DNA from: an uncultured Achromobacter sp.
Lineage (GTDB): Bacteria > Pseudomonadota > Gammaproteobacteria > Burkholderiales > Burkholderiaceae_B
Length of the DNA: 12,240 nucleotides
NCBI GenBank assembly: GCA_913775005.1
Contig: CAJYKY010000078.1
Location: forward strand, 1-12,240
Reading direction: 5' to 3'
The notes under the pieces: generated by a model
What the model was told of the DNA's origin: nothing
The model's input: only the letters and a program-made list of their open reading frames with translations
Databases searched by the model: none
Part shown: piece by piece, positions 1-6,399 of the stretch
Numbering within the stretch: the first letter of the stretch is position 1
Layout of the letters: every line of letters starts with the position of its first letter
Made by a program: the position numbers and the translations under genes

Positions 1-32
1 TGACTGGAGTTCAGACGTGTGCTCTCCGATCT
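1..32 (+). other. Residual Illumina TruSeq adapter (artefact)
   Basis: The window opens with TGACTGGAGTTCAGACGTGT and continues to the GATCT at 28-32. This is the TruSeq read-2 adapter, recognised from memory, with one T missing from the CTCTTCC stretch. It is library sequence left at a contig end, not genome. It supplies a false in-frame stop (positions 11-13, minus strand) to the truncated gene next to it. Confidence 0.95.
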
Positions 33-1024
33 CGGCCCACGGGCATGCGGTCTTGCCGCGTCAGCCACTTCATGGGGTCTTTCATCATGGCGTCGTACGT
101 TTTCAGATCGCGCGCCTCGAACATGTACTGCACGAGTTTGCGCGCGTCTGTCGTCTTGTCGGCCTCGATGGCGTCGCGCAGCTGGGGTTCCAGCTGATCC
201 CAGCCCAGGATGCCGTCGGCAACCAGCTGGTCATACAGCGCCCAGCACGCGCCCCCAGGCGCGAAGGCGGCCTGGGCTTGGGCAGCCGTGGCGCGCTGGC
301 CGGTCATGTGTTTGGCGTCCAGGATGGCGCATTCGATCTGGGCGTTGCTGTTCTTCACCGGCGCCAGCTTGCGCACGGTGTCGAAGTCGCCACTGCGGGC
401 GGCGGCCAGCAGCCAGTCGCCACGCAGGCGGTCGGCCAGGTAGGCGTCGCTATTGCTGCTGATGAAGCGTTGCAGCTCGGCCGTGGGCCGGCCGGTGGCG
501 GGCGGCGTCCACAGCTGATAGCGCAGCAGCCAGTATTCGGGGTACATACCGAGCGTGTCGGACTTGGCCTGCGGCACCAATGCGCCCAGCACCGACCACT
601 GCTTGCGATTCATGGCTTCGCGCGCGGCGACCACGGCGGCCAGCGCAGGCGTGTCGGCGGTGGGCGGCAGGCCGGCTAGCACGGCGGGCGGCACGGCGAT
701 GACGGGTTGAGCGGCTTGCGGCGACTGCGCGGCCGCGGCGGCAGGCTGAAGATTGACCGCGGCGCTGCGCTGCTGCGCGTCAACCGGCGCACAGGCGGCG
801 GTGAACAGCGCCAGGAGCGGCAGCCAGCGGCGCAGGCCGGCGCGCGGGTCCAGGGCGGGGGAGTGACGCGGGGATTTCCCGGCGGTTTTCTGATACCTTC
901 GCGATTGCGGGTGTTGAATCGACGGCTCTTGAATCTGCGGCGTTTGAATCAGTGGCTTTTGACCCGGCGGCGTTTCAACCGGCGTCTGAGCCGGCAGCAT
1001 CTGAGTCGATCGCATCTGCGTCAT
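33..1024 (-). CDS. Lytic murein transglycosylase, N-terminal part (truncated by contig end)
   Basis: Probable soluble lytic transglycosylase (Slt type), which cleaves the MurNAc-GlcNAc bond of peptidoglycan in the periplasm. About 330 residues remain. They comprise a repeat-rich N-terminus, a hydrophobic export segment (RRWLPLLALFTAACAP, about residues 65-80, followed by VDAQQ as a likely signal-peptidase region), and an all-helical region of the kind that forms the Slt superhelical ring. The catalytic SLT domain with its Glu would lie beyond the contig end and is absent. The apparent stop at 11-13 lies in adapter sequence. I chose ATG 1024 because GAGGGA (1031-1036, minus strand) sits 6 nt upstream; an open frame continues to an ATG at 1141 without such a site. 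The roughly 60 residues before the hydrophobic segment are unusually long for an exported protein. Family assignment rests on the helical region and on the neighbouring folate gene, so it is probable rather than certain. Confidence 0.72.
902..1021 (-). repeat. Degenerate 15-bp tandem repeat (8 units) coding a pentapeptide repeat
   Basis: Directly after the start codon of the transglycosylase the DNA can be laid out as eight 15-bp units. In protein these read TQMRS, TQMLP, AQTPV, ETPPG, QKPLI, QTPQI, QEPSI, QHPQS, a loose Q-x-P-x-I pattern. Because the period is a multiple of three, copy number could change without a frameshift. Confidence 0.65.
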
Positions 1025-1113
1025 GGCGTGTCCCTCAATTGCCGTCATACACGGGCCTTGCGCGCCCCGGCCTTCGCCGGCCGCATGCCTGCCATCCGCA
1101 TGCTTGATTCCAA

Positions 1114-1142
1114 CACGTTCGCCCACAGCACGTTCGCCCACA
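1114..1142. repeat. Two 14-bp direct repeats with 15-bp period in the divergent intergenic region
   Basis: CACGTTCGCCCACA occurs at 1114-1127 and again, identical, at 1129-1142, one base apart. The pair ends 25 bp before the folate cyclo-ligase start, between two divergent genes. It could be a pair of binding sites on one face of the helix or a simple duplication; sequence alone does not decide. Confidence 0.7.
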
Positions 1143-1167
1143 TTTCCACCCCCATCACAGCCACTGC

Positions 1168-1842
1168 ATGACTACGCAAAATACTCCAGAGGATACCGCA
1201 GTCCAGCACCGTACGCGATTGCGGAAACTGCGCGCCGAACTGCCCGAAGACCAGCGCAGCCGTGGCGGTTTGCTGATGCGGGCACGCCTGTTCACGTGGC
1301 TGAATGTGGCCCGCGATGAAGCGGCCCGCGCCGGCCGTCCGGCGCCTGCTACGGTGGCCGCTTTCTGGCCGATGGCCGATGAACCCGACCTGCGCCCGCT
1401 GCTGTCGCAATGGGTGGAAAACGGCGTAGCCGTTGCGCTGCCGGTGGTGCGCGAACGCAACACGCCGCTGGCCTTTCTGCCCTGGACACCCGAAGCCGAA
1501 CTGCGCGCCGGCCCCTACGGCATCCAGGAACCGGTTGCCGGCCCCGAGGTCCTGCCCGACGTGATTCTGGTGCCCACCCTGGGCTACACCGAACAGGGCG
1601 ACCGCCTGGGCTACGGCGGCGGCTATTACGACCGCACGCTGGCCGCGCTGCGCGAACGGGGCCACCCGTTCATCGCCATCGGCATCGCCTGGAGCTGCGG
1701 CGAGCTGGACGCCGACTACCAGGCCGCGCCGCACGATTTCCGTCTGGACGCCGTGCTGACGCAAGACGGCTGGGTGCCGCAAGCGCCGCTAGAGCAAGGC
1801 CCGGCGGGCGGCACCACCCTGCACACTTACCGCATGCACTGA
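1168..1842 (+). CDS. fau: 5-formyltetrahydrofolate cyclo-ligase
   Basis: Cytosolic enzyme (also called ygfA or MTHFS) that uses ATP to turn 5-formyl-THF into 5,10-methenyl-THF, returning a dead-end folate to the one-carbon pool. The 224-residue protein has the family marks in order: GPYGIQEP (115-122), the nucleotide-binding GYGGGYYDR (148-156) and PHDFRLDAVLT (188-198) near the C-terminus. Length is slightly above the usual 180-200, with extra residues at both ends. ATG 1168 is used because no later start precedes the conserved N-terminal helix; there is no clear Shine-Dalgarno sequence before it. It diverges from the transglycosylase gene, and the product feeds the same folate pool used by MetF further right. 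In enterobacteria this gene follows 6S RNA; I see no room for it here (143 bp intergenic). Confidence 0.95.
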   Translation: MTTQNTPEDTAVQHRTRLRKLRAELPEDQRSRGGLLMRARLFTWLNVARDEAARAGRPAPATVAAFWPMADEPDLRPLLSQWVENGVAVALPVVRERNTPLAFLPWTPEAELRAGPYGIQEPVAGPEVLPDVILVPTLGYTEQGDRLGYGGGYYDRTLAALRERGHPFIAIGIAWSCGELDADYQAAPHDFRLDAVLTQDGWVPQAPLEQGPAGGTTLHTYRMH

Positions 1843-1858
1843 CGCACCAAGTCCGGCA

Positions 1859-1881
1859 GCTTGCACCAAAACGGTGCAAGC
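1859..1881 (+). promoter_or_regulatory. NtrC-type enhancer palindrome (candidate)
   Basis: A perfect 9-bp inverted repeat with a 5-nt centre; its core TTGCACCAAAACGGTGCAA has GCAC-N7-GTGC, the spacing of enterobacterial NtrC sites such as those at glnA (GCACCA-N3-TGGTGC). It lies 17 bp after the cyclo-ligase stop and is centred about 145 bp before the start site expected from the sigma-54 element at 1989-2005, a typical enhancer distance. There is no T-tract after it, so it is a poor intrinsic terminator, although it may also form an RNA hairpin at the end of the cyclo-ligase transcript. Confidence 0.6.
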
Positions 1882-1988
1882 GCGATGCAATCGGCGGGAC
1901 CGCCGCCCCGCCTATCGATCACAGCGGGGATGGCGCTTGCGTGCGCTTCGGAGGATATTGTCTCCGGGCTCTACGTTTGCCGAAAAGC

Positions 1989-2005
1989 TGGCATGCGGGT
2001 TGCTT
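1989..2005 (+). promoter_or_regulatory. Sigma-54 (RpoN) -24/-12 promoter (candidate)
   Basis: TGGCATGCGGGTTGCTT fits the RpoN consensus TGGCAYG-N4-TTGCW. The invariant GG (1990-1991) and GC (2002-2003) are separated by exactly 10 nt. The predicted start is near 2015, giving a leader of about 83 nt before ATG 2098 that includes a small hairpin (CCGGCC 2017-2022 with GGCCGG 2030-2035). Together with the NtrC-like palindrome upstream it would place the ATP-grasp/alpha-E/transglutaminase genes under nitrogen control. Confidence 0.65.
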
Positions 2006-2097
2006 GTTTCCCTAGACCGGCCATTTACGGGCCGGGTAAAGACCGCGTGCAGGCCGCCATTCACGCGCTGGCCGCGCGCAACAGCATCGGAGGAGCC

Positions 2098-3528
2098 ATG
2101 AAGGACAGAACATCCCGTCCAGCCGCTTTTGACGAAATGCGCGACAGCGCCGGCGGCATCCGCTCCCAGTACCAGGCTTTCGAACGCTGGCACCAAGAGC
2201 AATCGGCCGAAGCCATGGCCGTGCGACGGCTCGAAGCCGACCTGAGCTTTCGCCGCGTCGGCATCACCTTTTCGGTCGCGGGCGACGCCGCCGGCACCGA
2301 ACGCCTGATCCCCTTCGATCTCATTCCGCGCATCATTCCCGCCGACGAATGGCGGCATCTGGAAGCCGGTCTGAAGCAGCGCGTCCGCGCGCTGAACATG
2401 TTCATCCACGACATCTATCACGGCCACGACATCGTGCGCGCGGGCATCGTGCCCGCCGAACAGGTATTCCTGAACGCGCAATACCGCCCCGAGATGCAAG
2501 ACGTGGACGTGGCCGAAGACATCTACTGCCACATCGCGGGCGTCGATATCGTGCGCGCCGGCGCGGGCGAGTTCTACGTGCTGGAAGACAATCTGCGCGT
2601 ACCGTCGGGCGTGTCGTACATGCTTGAAAACCGCAAGATGTCGATGCGGCTCATGCCCGACGCGTTCAGCCGCATCAAGGTGGAACCGGTGGCGCACTAT
2701 CCTGACCTGCTGCTGGACAACTTGCGTGAAGTGGCCCCGCATGGCGGCGACGACCCTACCGTGGTCGTGCTGACGCCCGGCATGTATAACTCGGCCTACT
2801 TCGAACACGCCTTCCTGGCCCAGCAGATGGGCGTGGAGCTTGTCGAAGGGCAGGACCTGTTCGTGGAACAGAACACCGTCTACATGCGCACGACGAAGGG
2901 TCCGCGCAAGGTCGATGTGATCTACCGCCGCCTTGATGACGACTTCCTGGACCCGCTGTCGTTCCGCGCCGACTCCGCGCTGGGCGTGCCGGGATTGCTG
3001 TCGGTGTACCGCGCAGGCCGCGTGACGCTGGCCAACGCCATCGGCACCGGCATCGCCGACGACAAATCCACGTACCTGTACGTGCCGGACATGATCCGGT
3101 TCTATCTCAGCGAAGAACCGATTCTGTCGAACGTGCCGACGTGGCGCTGCGGCCGCCCGGACGAACTGTCTTATGTGCTGGCCAACATGCACGATCTGGT
3201 CGTCAAGGAAGTGCACGGCGCCGGCGGCTACGGCATGCTGGTCGGGCCGTCCGCCTCGCGCGCCGAGGTCGACGCCTTCAAGGACCGCGTGCGCGCGCAT
3301 CCCGCCAACTACATCGCCCAGCCCACGCTGGCGCTGTCCACCATCCCCACCTACGTGGAATCCGGCGTGGCGCCGCGCCACGTCGACTTGCGCCCCTATG
3401 TGCTGTGCGGCAAAGACATCCGCACCGTGCCAGGCGGCCTGTGCCGCGTGGCATTGACCGAAGGCTCGCTGGTCGTCAACAGCAGCCAGGGCGGCGGCAC
3501 CAAAGACACCTGGGTTCTGGAGGACTGA
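2098..3528 (+). CDS. Circularly permuted ATP-grasp type 2 protein
   Basis: A 476-residue member of the CP_ATPgrasp_2 family (DUF404/DUF407). ATP-grasp enzymes join a carboxylate to an amine through an acyl-phosphate; the substrate for this family is unknown. Conserved blocks are VLEDNLRVPSGVSYMLENR (161-179), VDVIYRRLDDDFLDP (272-286), VVKEVHGAGGYGMLVG (368-383, a glycine-rich nucleotide loop), HVDLRPYV (429-436) and the C-terminal SSQGGGTKD. Start ATG 2098 follows GGAGGAG closely; the frame is open further upstream to about 1861, but that stretch holds the promoter elements and is not part of the protein. It is first in a co-directional cluster with alpha-E, transglutaminase and Anbu, which comparative genomics (Iyer and Aravind, amidoligase survey) proposed to form a peptide-synthesis or protein-tagging system. 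No export signal is visible, so it is presumably cytosolic. Confidence 0.93.
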   Translation: MKDRTSRPAAFDEMRDSAGGIRSQYQAFERWHQEQSAEAMAVRRLEADLSFRRVGITFSVAGDAAGTERLIPFDLIPRIIPADEWRHLEAGLKQRVRALNMFIHDIYHGHDIVRAGIVPAEQVFLNAQYRPEMQDVDVAEDIYCHIAGVDIVRAGAGEFYVLEDNLRVPSGVSYMLENRKMSMRLMPDAFSRIKVEPVAHYPDLLLDNLREVAPHGGDDPTVVVLTPGMYNSAYFEHAFLAQQMGVELVEGQDLFVEQNTVYMRTTKGPRKVDVIYRRLDDDFLDPLSFRADSALGVPGLLSVYRAGRVTLANAIGTGIADDKSTYLYVPDMIRFYLSEEPILSNVPTWRCGRPDELSYVLANMHDLVVKEVHGAGGYGMLVGPSASRAEVDAFKDRVRAHPANYIAQPTLALSTIPTYVESGVAPRHVDLRPYVLCGKDIRTVPGGLCRVALTEGSLVVNSSQGGGTKDTWVLED

Positions 3529-3530
3529 AC

Positions 3531-4505
3531 ATGCTGAGCCGAACCGCCGACAACCTGTTCTGGATGTGCCGCTACATCGAACGCGCCGAGAACACCGCCC
3601 GCATGCTGGACGTGAACTTGCAGATGTCGCTGCTGCCGCAAGACACGCACACGCGCGAAGGCTCGTGGCTAGGCGTGCTGCGCATCTCGGAATTGCAGGG
3701 CCTGTACCAAAGCAAGTACGCGGCCATCTCGCCCAGCGACGTGCTGCAATACATGGTGCGCGACCCGGAAAACCCGTCGTCCATCTATTCATGCATGCGC
3801 GCTGCCCGCGAAAACGCCCGCGCCGTGCGTGGCAGCCTGACGACCGAGGTCTGGGAAACCTACAACACCACCTGGCTTGAACTGCTCAAGCATCTGCATA
3901 CGGGCCTGCTGGAACGCAACCCCGGTGAATTCTTCGAATGGGTGAAGTTCCGCTCGCATCTGGCGCGCGGCGTCACCATCGGGACGATGCTCGAAGACGA
4001 GGCGCTGTACTTTCTGCGCATCGGCATGCACCTGGAACGCGCCGACAACACCGCGCGCATGCTGGACGTGAAGTTTCATGAACGCGGCAGCAATGGCGCG
4101 CACGAAACCCGCGCCGAATCCAGCAGCACCGCCGCCGTGCAAAGCGAGTTCTACCGCTGGTCTGCGCTGCTGAGTTCTGTGTCGGGGCTGGAGATCTACC
4201 GCAAGGTGTACCGCGACGTCATCACGCCGGACCGCGTGGCCGAACTACTAATCTTGCATGGCGACATGCCGCGTTCGCTGCTGGCGTCGATGCGGGCGGT
4301 GGCCGACGATCTGGCGCGCGTGTCGAACCAACGCTCAACCGAAACCGAACGGCTGGCCGGCATGTTGTGCGCCGAACTGCAATACGGTCGCGTTGAAGAC
4401 ATTCTGGACAGTGGGCTGCACCAATACCTTGACCGCTTCCTTGCCCGCATCAACGACCTGGGCAACCGGATCAGCCAGGACTTCCTGGTTCCGCTATCGG
4501 CATAA
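3531..4505 (+). CDS. Alpha-E domain protein (DUF403)
   Basis: A 324-residue all-helical protein of the alpha-E family (PF04168), biochemical role unknown. It contains an internal duplication: WMCRYIERAENTARMLDV (11-28) recurs as LRIGMHLERADNTARMLDV (162-180), with the ER-A-[ED]-NTARMLDV core kept in both halves. The starting ATG lies only 2 nt after the ATP-grasp stop, and its GGAGG is inside the end of that gene, so the two are translationally linked and may act as a pair; in some bacteria the two domains are fused. A linker rich in Ser, Glu and Ala (about 183-203) separates the halves. No membrane or signal segment is seen. Function beyond a partner role to the ATP-grasp protein cannot be read from sequence. 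Confidence 0.92.
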   Translation: MLSRTADNLFWMCRYIERAENTARMLDVNLQMSLLPQDTHTREGSWLGVLRISELQGLYQSKYAAISPSDVLQYMVRDPENPSSIYSCMRAARENARAVRGSLTTEVWETYNTTWLELLKHLHTGLLERNPGEFFEWVKFRSHLARGVTIGTMLEDEALYFLRIGMHLERADNTARMLDVKFHERGSNGAHETRAESSSTAAVQSEFYRWSALLSSVSGLEIYRKVYRDVITPDRVAELLILHGDMPRSLLASMRAVADDLARVSNQRSTETERLAGMLCAELQYGRVEDILDSGLHQYLDRFLARINDLGNRISQDFLVPLSA

Positions 4506-4516
4506 CGGAGACGGCA

Positions 4517-5320
4517 ATGAAACAGATCATCACGCACGTCACGCACTATCGCTACACGGCGCCAGTCACCTACAGCATCCAGACGCTGCGCCTGACCCCG
4601 CGCGACGACGAACACCAGCGCGTGTTGCGCTGGCATATCGAAGCGCCCGGCGCGCTGGACAAGCAGGTGGATGCCTACGGCAACATCACCCACACGCTGA
4701 CGCTGAACCACCCGCACACCGATATCGAACTGCGCGTGACGGGCCAGGTGCAAGTGGCGCCGCTGACACGCGGCGTGCTGGGCGCCGAAGACAGCCGCCT
4801 GCCGGTGCATGCCTATTGCGTGCAGACGCCGCTGACGCAGGCCGACGACACCATCCTGGCGTTCGTGCGCAGCGTATTGCCCAACGGCCTGACCACGCAA
4901 GACGACATCCTGACGCTTGCCAACGCGATCAGCGACCGCGTGGCCTACGAGCCCGGCACCACCGACGTCACCACGGCGGCGAATCAGGTGCTGGCGATGG
5001 GCCACGGGGTTTGCCAGGATCACGCCCATCTGTTCCTGGCCTGCGTACGCGGGCTGGGCGTGCCGGCGCGCTATGTCAGCGGCTATGTGCACACCACCAC
5101 CGAGCATTCGGCCAGCCATGCCTGGGCCGATGTGTGGTTGCCGGACGTAGGCTGGACGAGCGTCGACGTCACCAACCGCCAGTTCGCCTCTGACAGCCAC
5201 TGCCGGCTGGCGGTGGCACGCGATTACGACTCCGCCTCGCCCGTGCGTGGCGTGCGCAGCGGCGGCGGCGACGAATCGATGGAAATCAGCGTGCAGGTGC
5301 AGACCTCAGGGCAGCAATAA
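4517..5320 (+). CDS. Transglutaminase-like cysteine protease with bacterial N-terminal domain
   Basis: A 267-residue protein with an N-terminal beta domain (MKQIITHVTHYRYTAPV onward, Bact_transglu_N type) and a transglutaminase-like core. The papain-like catalytic triad is visible: Cys166 in GHGVCQDHAH, His201 in SASHAWADVW and Asp217 in TSVDVTN. Members of this superfamily in bacteria usually hydrolyse or transfer amide bonds rather than crosslink proteins. It starts 11 nt after the alpha-E stop with GGAG at a good distance, so it is in the same transcript. In the proposed system it would cut or transfer peptides made or ligated by the ATP-grasp partner; this is inference from gene neighbourhood. 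No signal peptide is seen, so it probably acts in the cytosol. Confidence 0.94.
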   Translation: MKQIITHVTHYRYTAPVTYSIQTLRLTPRDDEHQRVLRWHIEAPGALDKQVDAYGNITHTLTLNHPHTDIELRVTGQVQVAPLTRGVLGAEDSRLPVHAYCVQTPLTQADDTILAFVRSVLPNGLTTQDDILTLANAISDRVAYEPGTTDVTTAANQVLAMGHGVCQDHAHLFLACVRGLGVPARYVSGYVHTTTEHSASHAWADVWLPDVGWTSVDVTNRQFASDSHCRLAVARDYDSASPVRGVRSGGGDESMEISVQVQTSGQQ

Positions 5321-5339
5321 AGCCTGTGCGCCGCAAATT

Positions 5340-5369
5340 CCACGCCGCAATACAATGCGGCGTGGTTTT
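5340..5369 (+). terminator. Hairpin plus T-tract between transglutaminase and Anbu genes
   Basis: CCACGCCGCA (5340-5349) pairs perfectly with TGCGGCGTGG (5356-5365) across a 6-nt loop and is followed by TTTT. This looks like an intrinsic terminator or attenuator 20 bp after the transglutaminase stop and only 14 bp before the Anbu start, so transcription into the Anbu gene would either be reduced here or need its own promoter. Confidence 0.75.
5351..5356 (+). promoter_or_regulatory. Possible -10 element (TACAAT) for the Anbu gene
   Basis: TACAAT spans the hairpin loop and the first base of its right arm, 27 bp before the Anbu ATG. The same hexamer serves as the -10 box before the ahcY riboswitch in this window. 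No good -35 is seen at 16-18 bp upstream, so the call is weak. Confidence 0.35.
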
Positions 5370-5383
5370 CCAAATTTTTGATC

Positions 5384-6247
5384 ATGACTTATTGCGTAGC
5401 CGCCCGCCTCGACGCCGGCCTGGTTTTTCTGTCTGACTCCCGCACCAACGCGGGCGTGGACCAGATCAGCGTCTTCCGAAAAATGACCGTCTTCGAGCGC
5501 CCGGGCGAGCGCGTCATGGTCTTGATGACCTCGGGCAACCTGGCCGTCAGCCAGGCCGTGCTGCACGCGCTGGCACGCCAGCACGACGAAGGCGGCGACA
5601 CCATCTGGAATGCGTCCGACCTGTTCGAAGCCGCGCGCTGCGTGGGCGCCGCTGTGCGTGAGGTGTATCGCCGCGAAGCCCCCGCCCTGCACGAGCAGGG
5701 CGTGGACTTCAACGTCAGCATCATTTTCGGGGGACAGATTGGTGGCGAACGCTGCCGCCTGTTCCAGGTGTATTCCGCTGGCAACTTCATTGAGGCCGGC
5801 CAGGAATGCCCGTACTTCCAGATCGGTGAAGCCAAGTATGGCAAACCCATCCTGGACCGCGTGCTGCGCCCCGATACCTCGCTGGACGAGGCCGCCAAGT
5901 GCGCGTTGATCTCGATGGACTCGACGCTGCGCTCGAACATTTCGGTGGGGCTGCCGCTGGATCTGCTGGTGTACGACACCGACGCGCTACGCGTCACCCA
6001 TTTCGCCAGCATCGACGAGCACAACGAGTATTTCCGCATGATCCGTGGCACCTGGGGCGAACGCTTGCGCCAGGTCTTCGCCGAAATCCCGGACCCGCTC
6101 TGGACCGACCCCGATGATCCGGGTTCGCTGGTGCCGCTGTCGCGCGTGCACCAACCGCTGCGGATCGAGCCCGTCAACGCGCCGCAAACCGAGTACCCCA
6201 CGCCCCAGGTGCTGGCGGAAGATCCGGGCAAGGACCAGGCCAATTAA
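5384..6247 (+). CDS. anbu: Anbu-type proteasome-like threonine protease
   Basis: A 287-residue Ntn-hydrolase related to proteasome beta subunits and HslV. ATG 5384 is chosen over an in-frame TTG at 5378 because it places Thr directly after Met: after Met removal the chain begins TYCVAARLD, giving Thr1, Asp17 (in FLSDSRTNAG) and Lys32 (in FRKMT), the expected catalytic set. VDFNVSIIFGGQIGG and LDLLVYDTD fit the beta-sheet core. Anbu proteins form open ring or helical assemblies and, unlike HslV, have no known dedicated unfoldase; substrates are unknown. The core ends near residue 235 (RGTWGERLRQVF), after which about 50 residues rich in Pro and Asp follow, apparently longer than typical Anbu. 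It completes the ATP-grasp/alpha-E/transglutaminase set but is set apart by a terminator-like hairpin, and lacks a clear Shine-Dalgarno. Confidence 0.93.
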   Translation: MTYCVAARLDAGLVFLSDSRTNAGVDQISVFRKMTVFERPGERVMVLMTSGNLAVSQAVLHALARQHDEGGDTIWNASDLFEAARCVGAAVREVYRREAPALHEQGVDFNVSIIFGGQIGGERCRLFQVYSAGNFIEAGQECPYFQIGEAKYGKPILDRVLRPDTSLDEAAKCALISMDSTLRSNISVGLPLDLLVYDTDALRVTHFASIDEHNEYFRMIRGTWGERLRQVFAEIPDPLWTDPDDPGSLVPLSRVHQPLRIEPVNAPQTEYPTPQVLAEDPGKDQAN

Positions 6248-6253
6248 GCGCCG

Positions 6254-6272
6254 CGCGGTGCCCCCCACCGCG
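6254..6272 (+). terminator. Hairpin after the Anbu gene (weak terminator candidate)
   Basis: CGCGGTG (6254-6260) pairs with CACCGCG (6266-6272) around CCCCC, 6 bp after the Anbu stop. No T-tract follows, so termination would be weak or Rho-assisted. Confidence 0.4.
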
Positions 6273-6333
6273 TAAACCCGCCTTTCCCCAGGCCGAAACC
6301 CGGCTTGTGAAACCGCGAATTCTCATCCTTGGC

Positions 6334-6353
6334 GCATCAGGCCACACTGATGC
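6334..6353. promoter_or_regulatory. Inverted repeat before the Bug receptor gene
   Basis: GCATCAG (6334-6340) and CTGATGC (6347-6353) form a 7-bp inverted repeat with a 6-bp centre, 46 bp before the start codon. The size suits a dimeric regulator's operator or a leader hairpin. I do not recognise the motif. Confidence 0.35.
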
Positions 6354-6399
6354 CAGCCCGTGTAGCACCTGCGGGACGCAAAACCACAAGGAGCGAGAC

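Noticed and set aside
17..679. 220-codon plus-strand open frame at the left end
   Set aside because: Begins in adapter sequence and mirrors the transglycosylase gene.
1067..1080. CCGGC-CTTC-GCCGG hairpin upstream of the transglycosylase
   Set aside because: Short GC stem with no T-tract, frequent by chance in high-GC DNA.
1025..1167. 6S RNA upstream of the folate cyclo-ligase, as in enterobacteria
   Set aside because: Only 143 bp are available, and I see no long bulged hairpin typical of 6S RNA.
1861..2097. N-terminal extension of the ATP-grasp protein by 79 residues
   Set aside because: The stretch holds the NtrC-like and sigma-54 elements, shows no family similarity, and a strong ribosome site precedes ATG 2098.
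1912..3792. 626-codon open frame on the minus strand opposite the ATP-grasp gene
   Set aside because: Composition is the His/Ala/Arg-rich pattern expected opposite a high-GC gene; the plus-strand frame has clear family motifs and a ribosome site.
5378..5383. TTG start two codons before the Anbu ATG
   Set aside because: It would bury the catalytic Thr; ATG 5384 gives Met-Thr as Anbu requires.
6331..6350. Second sigma-54 promoter before the Bug gene (TGGCGCATCAGG)
   Set aside because: No TTGC at the -12 position.
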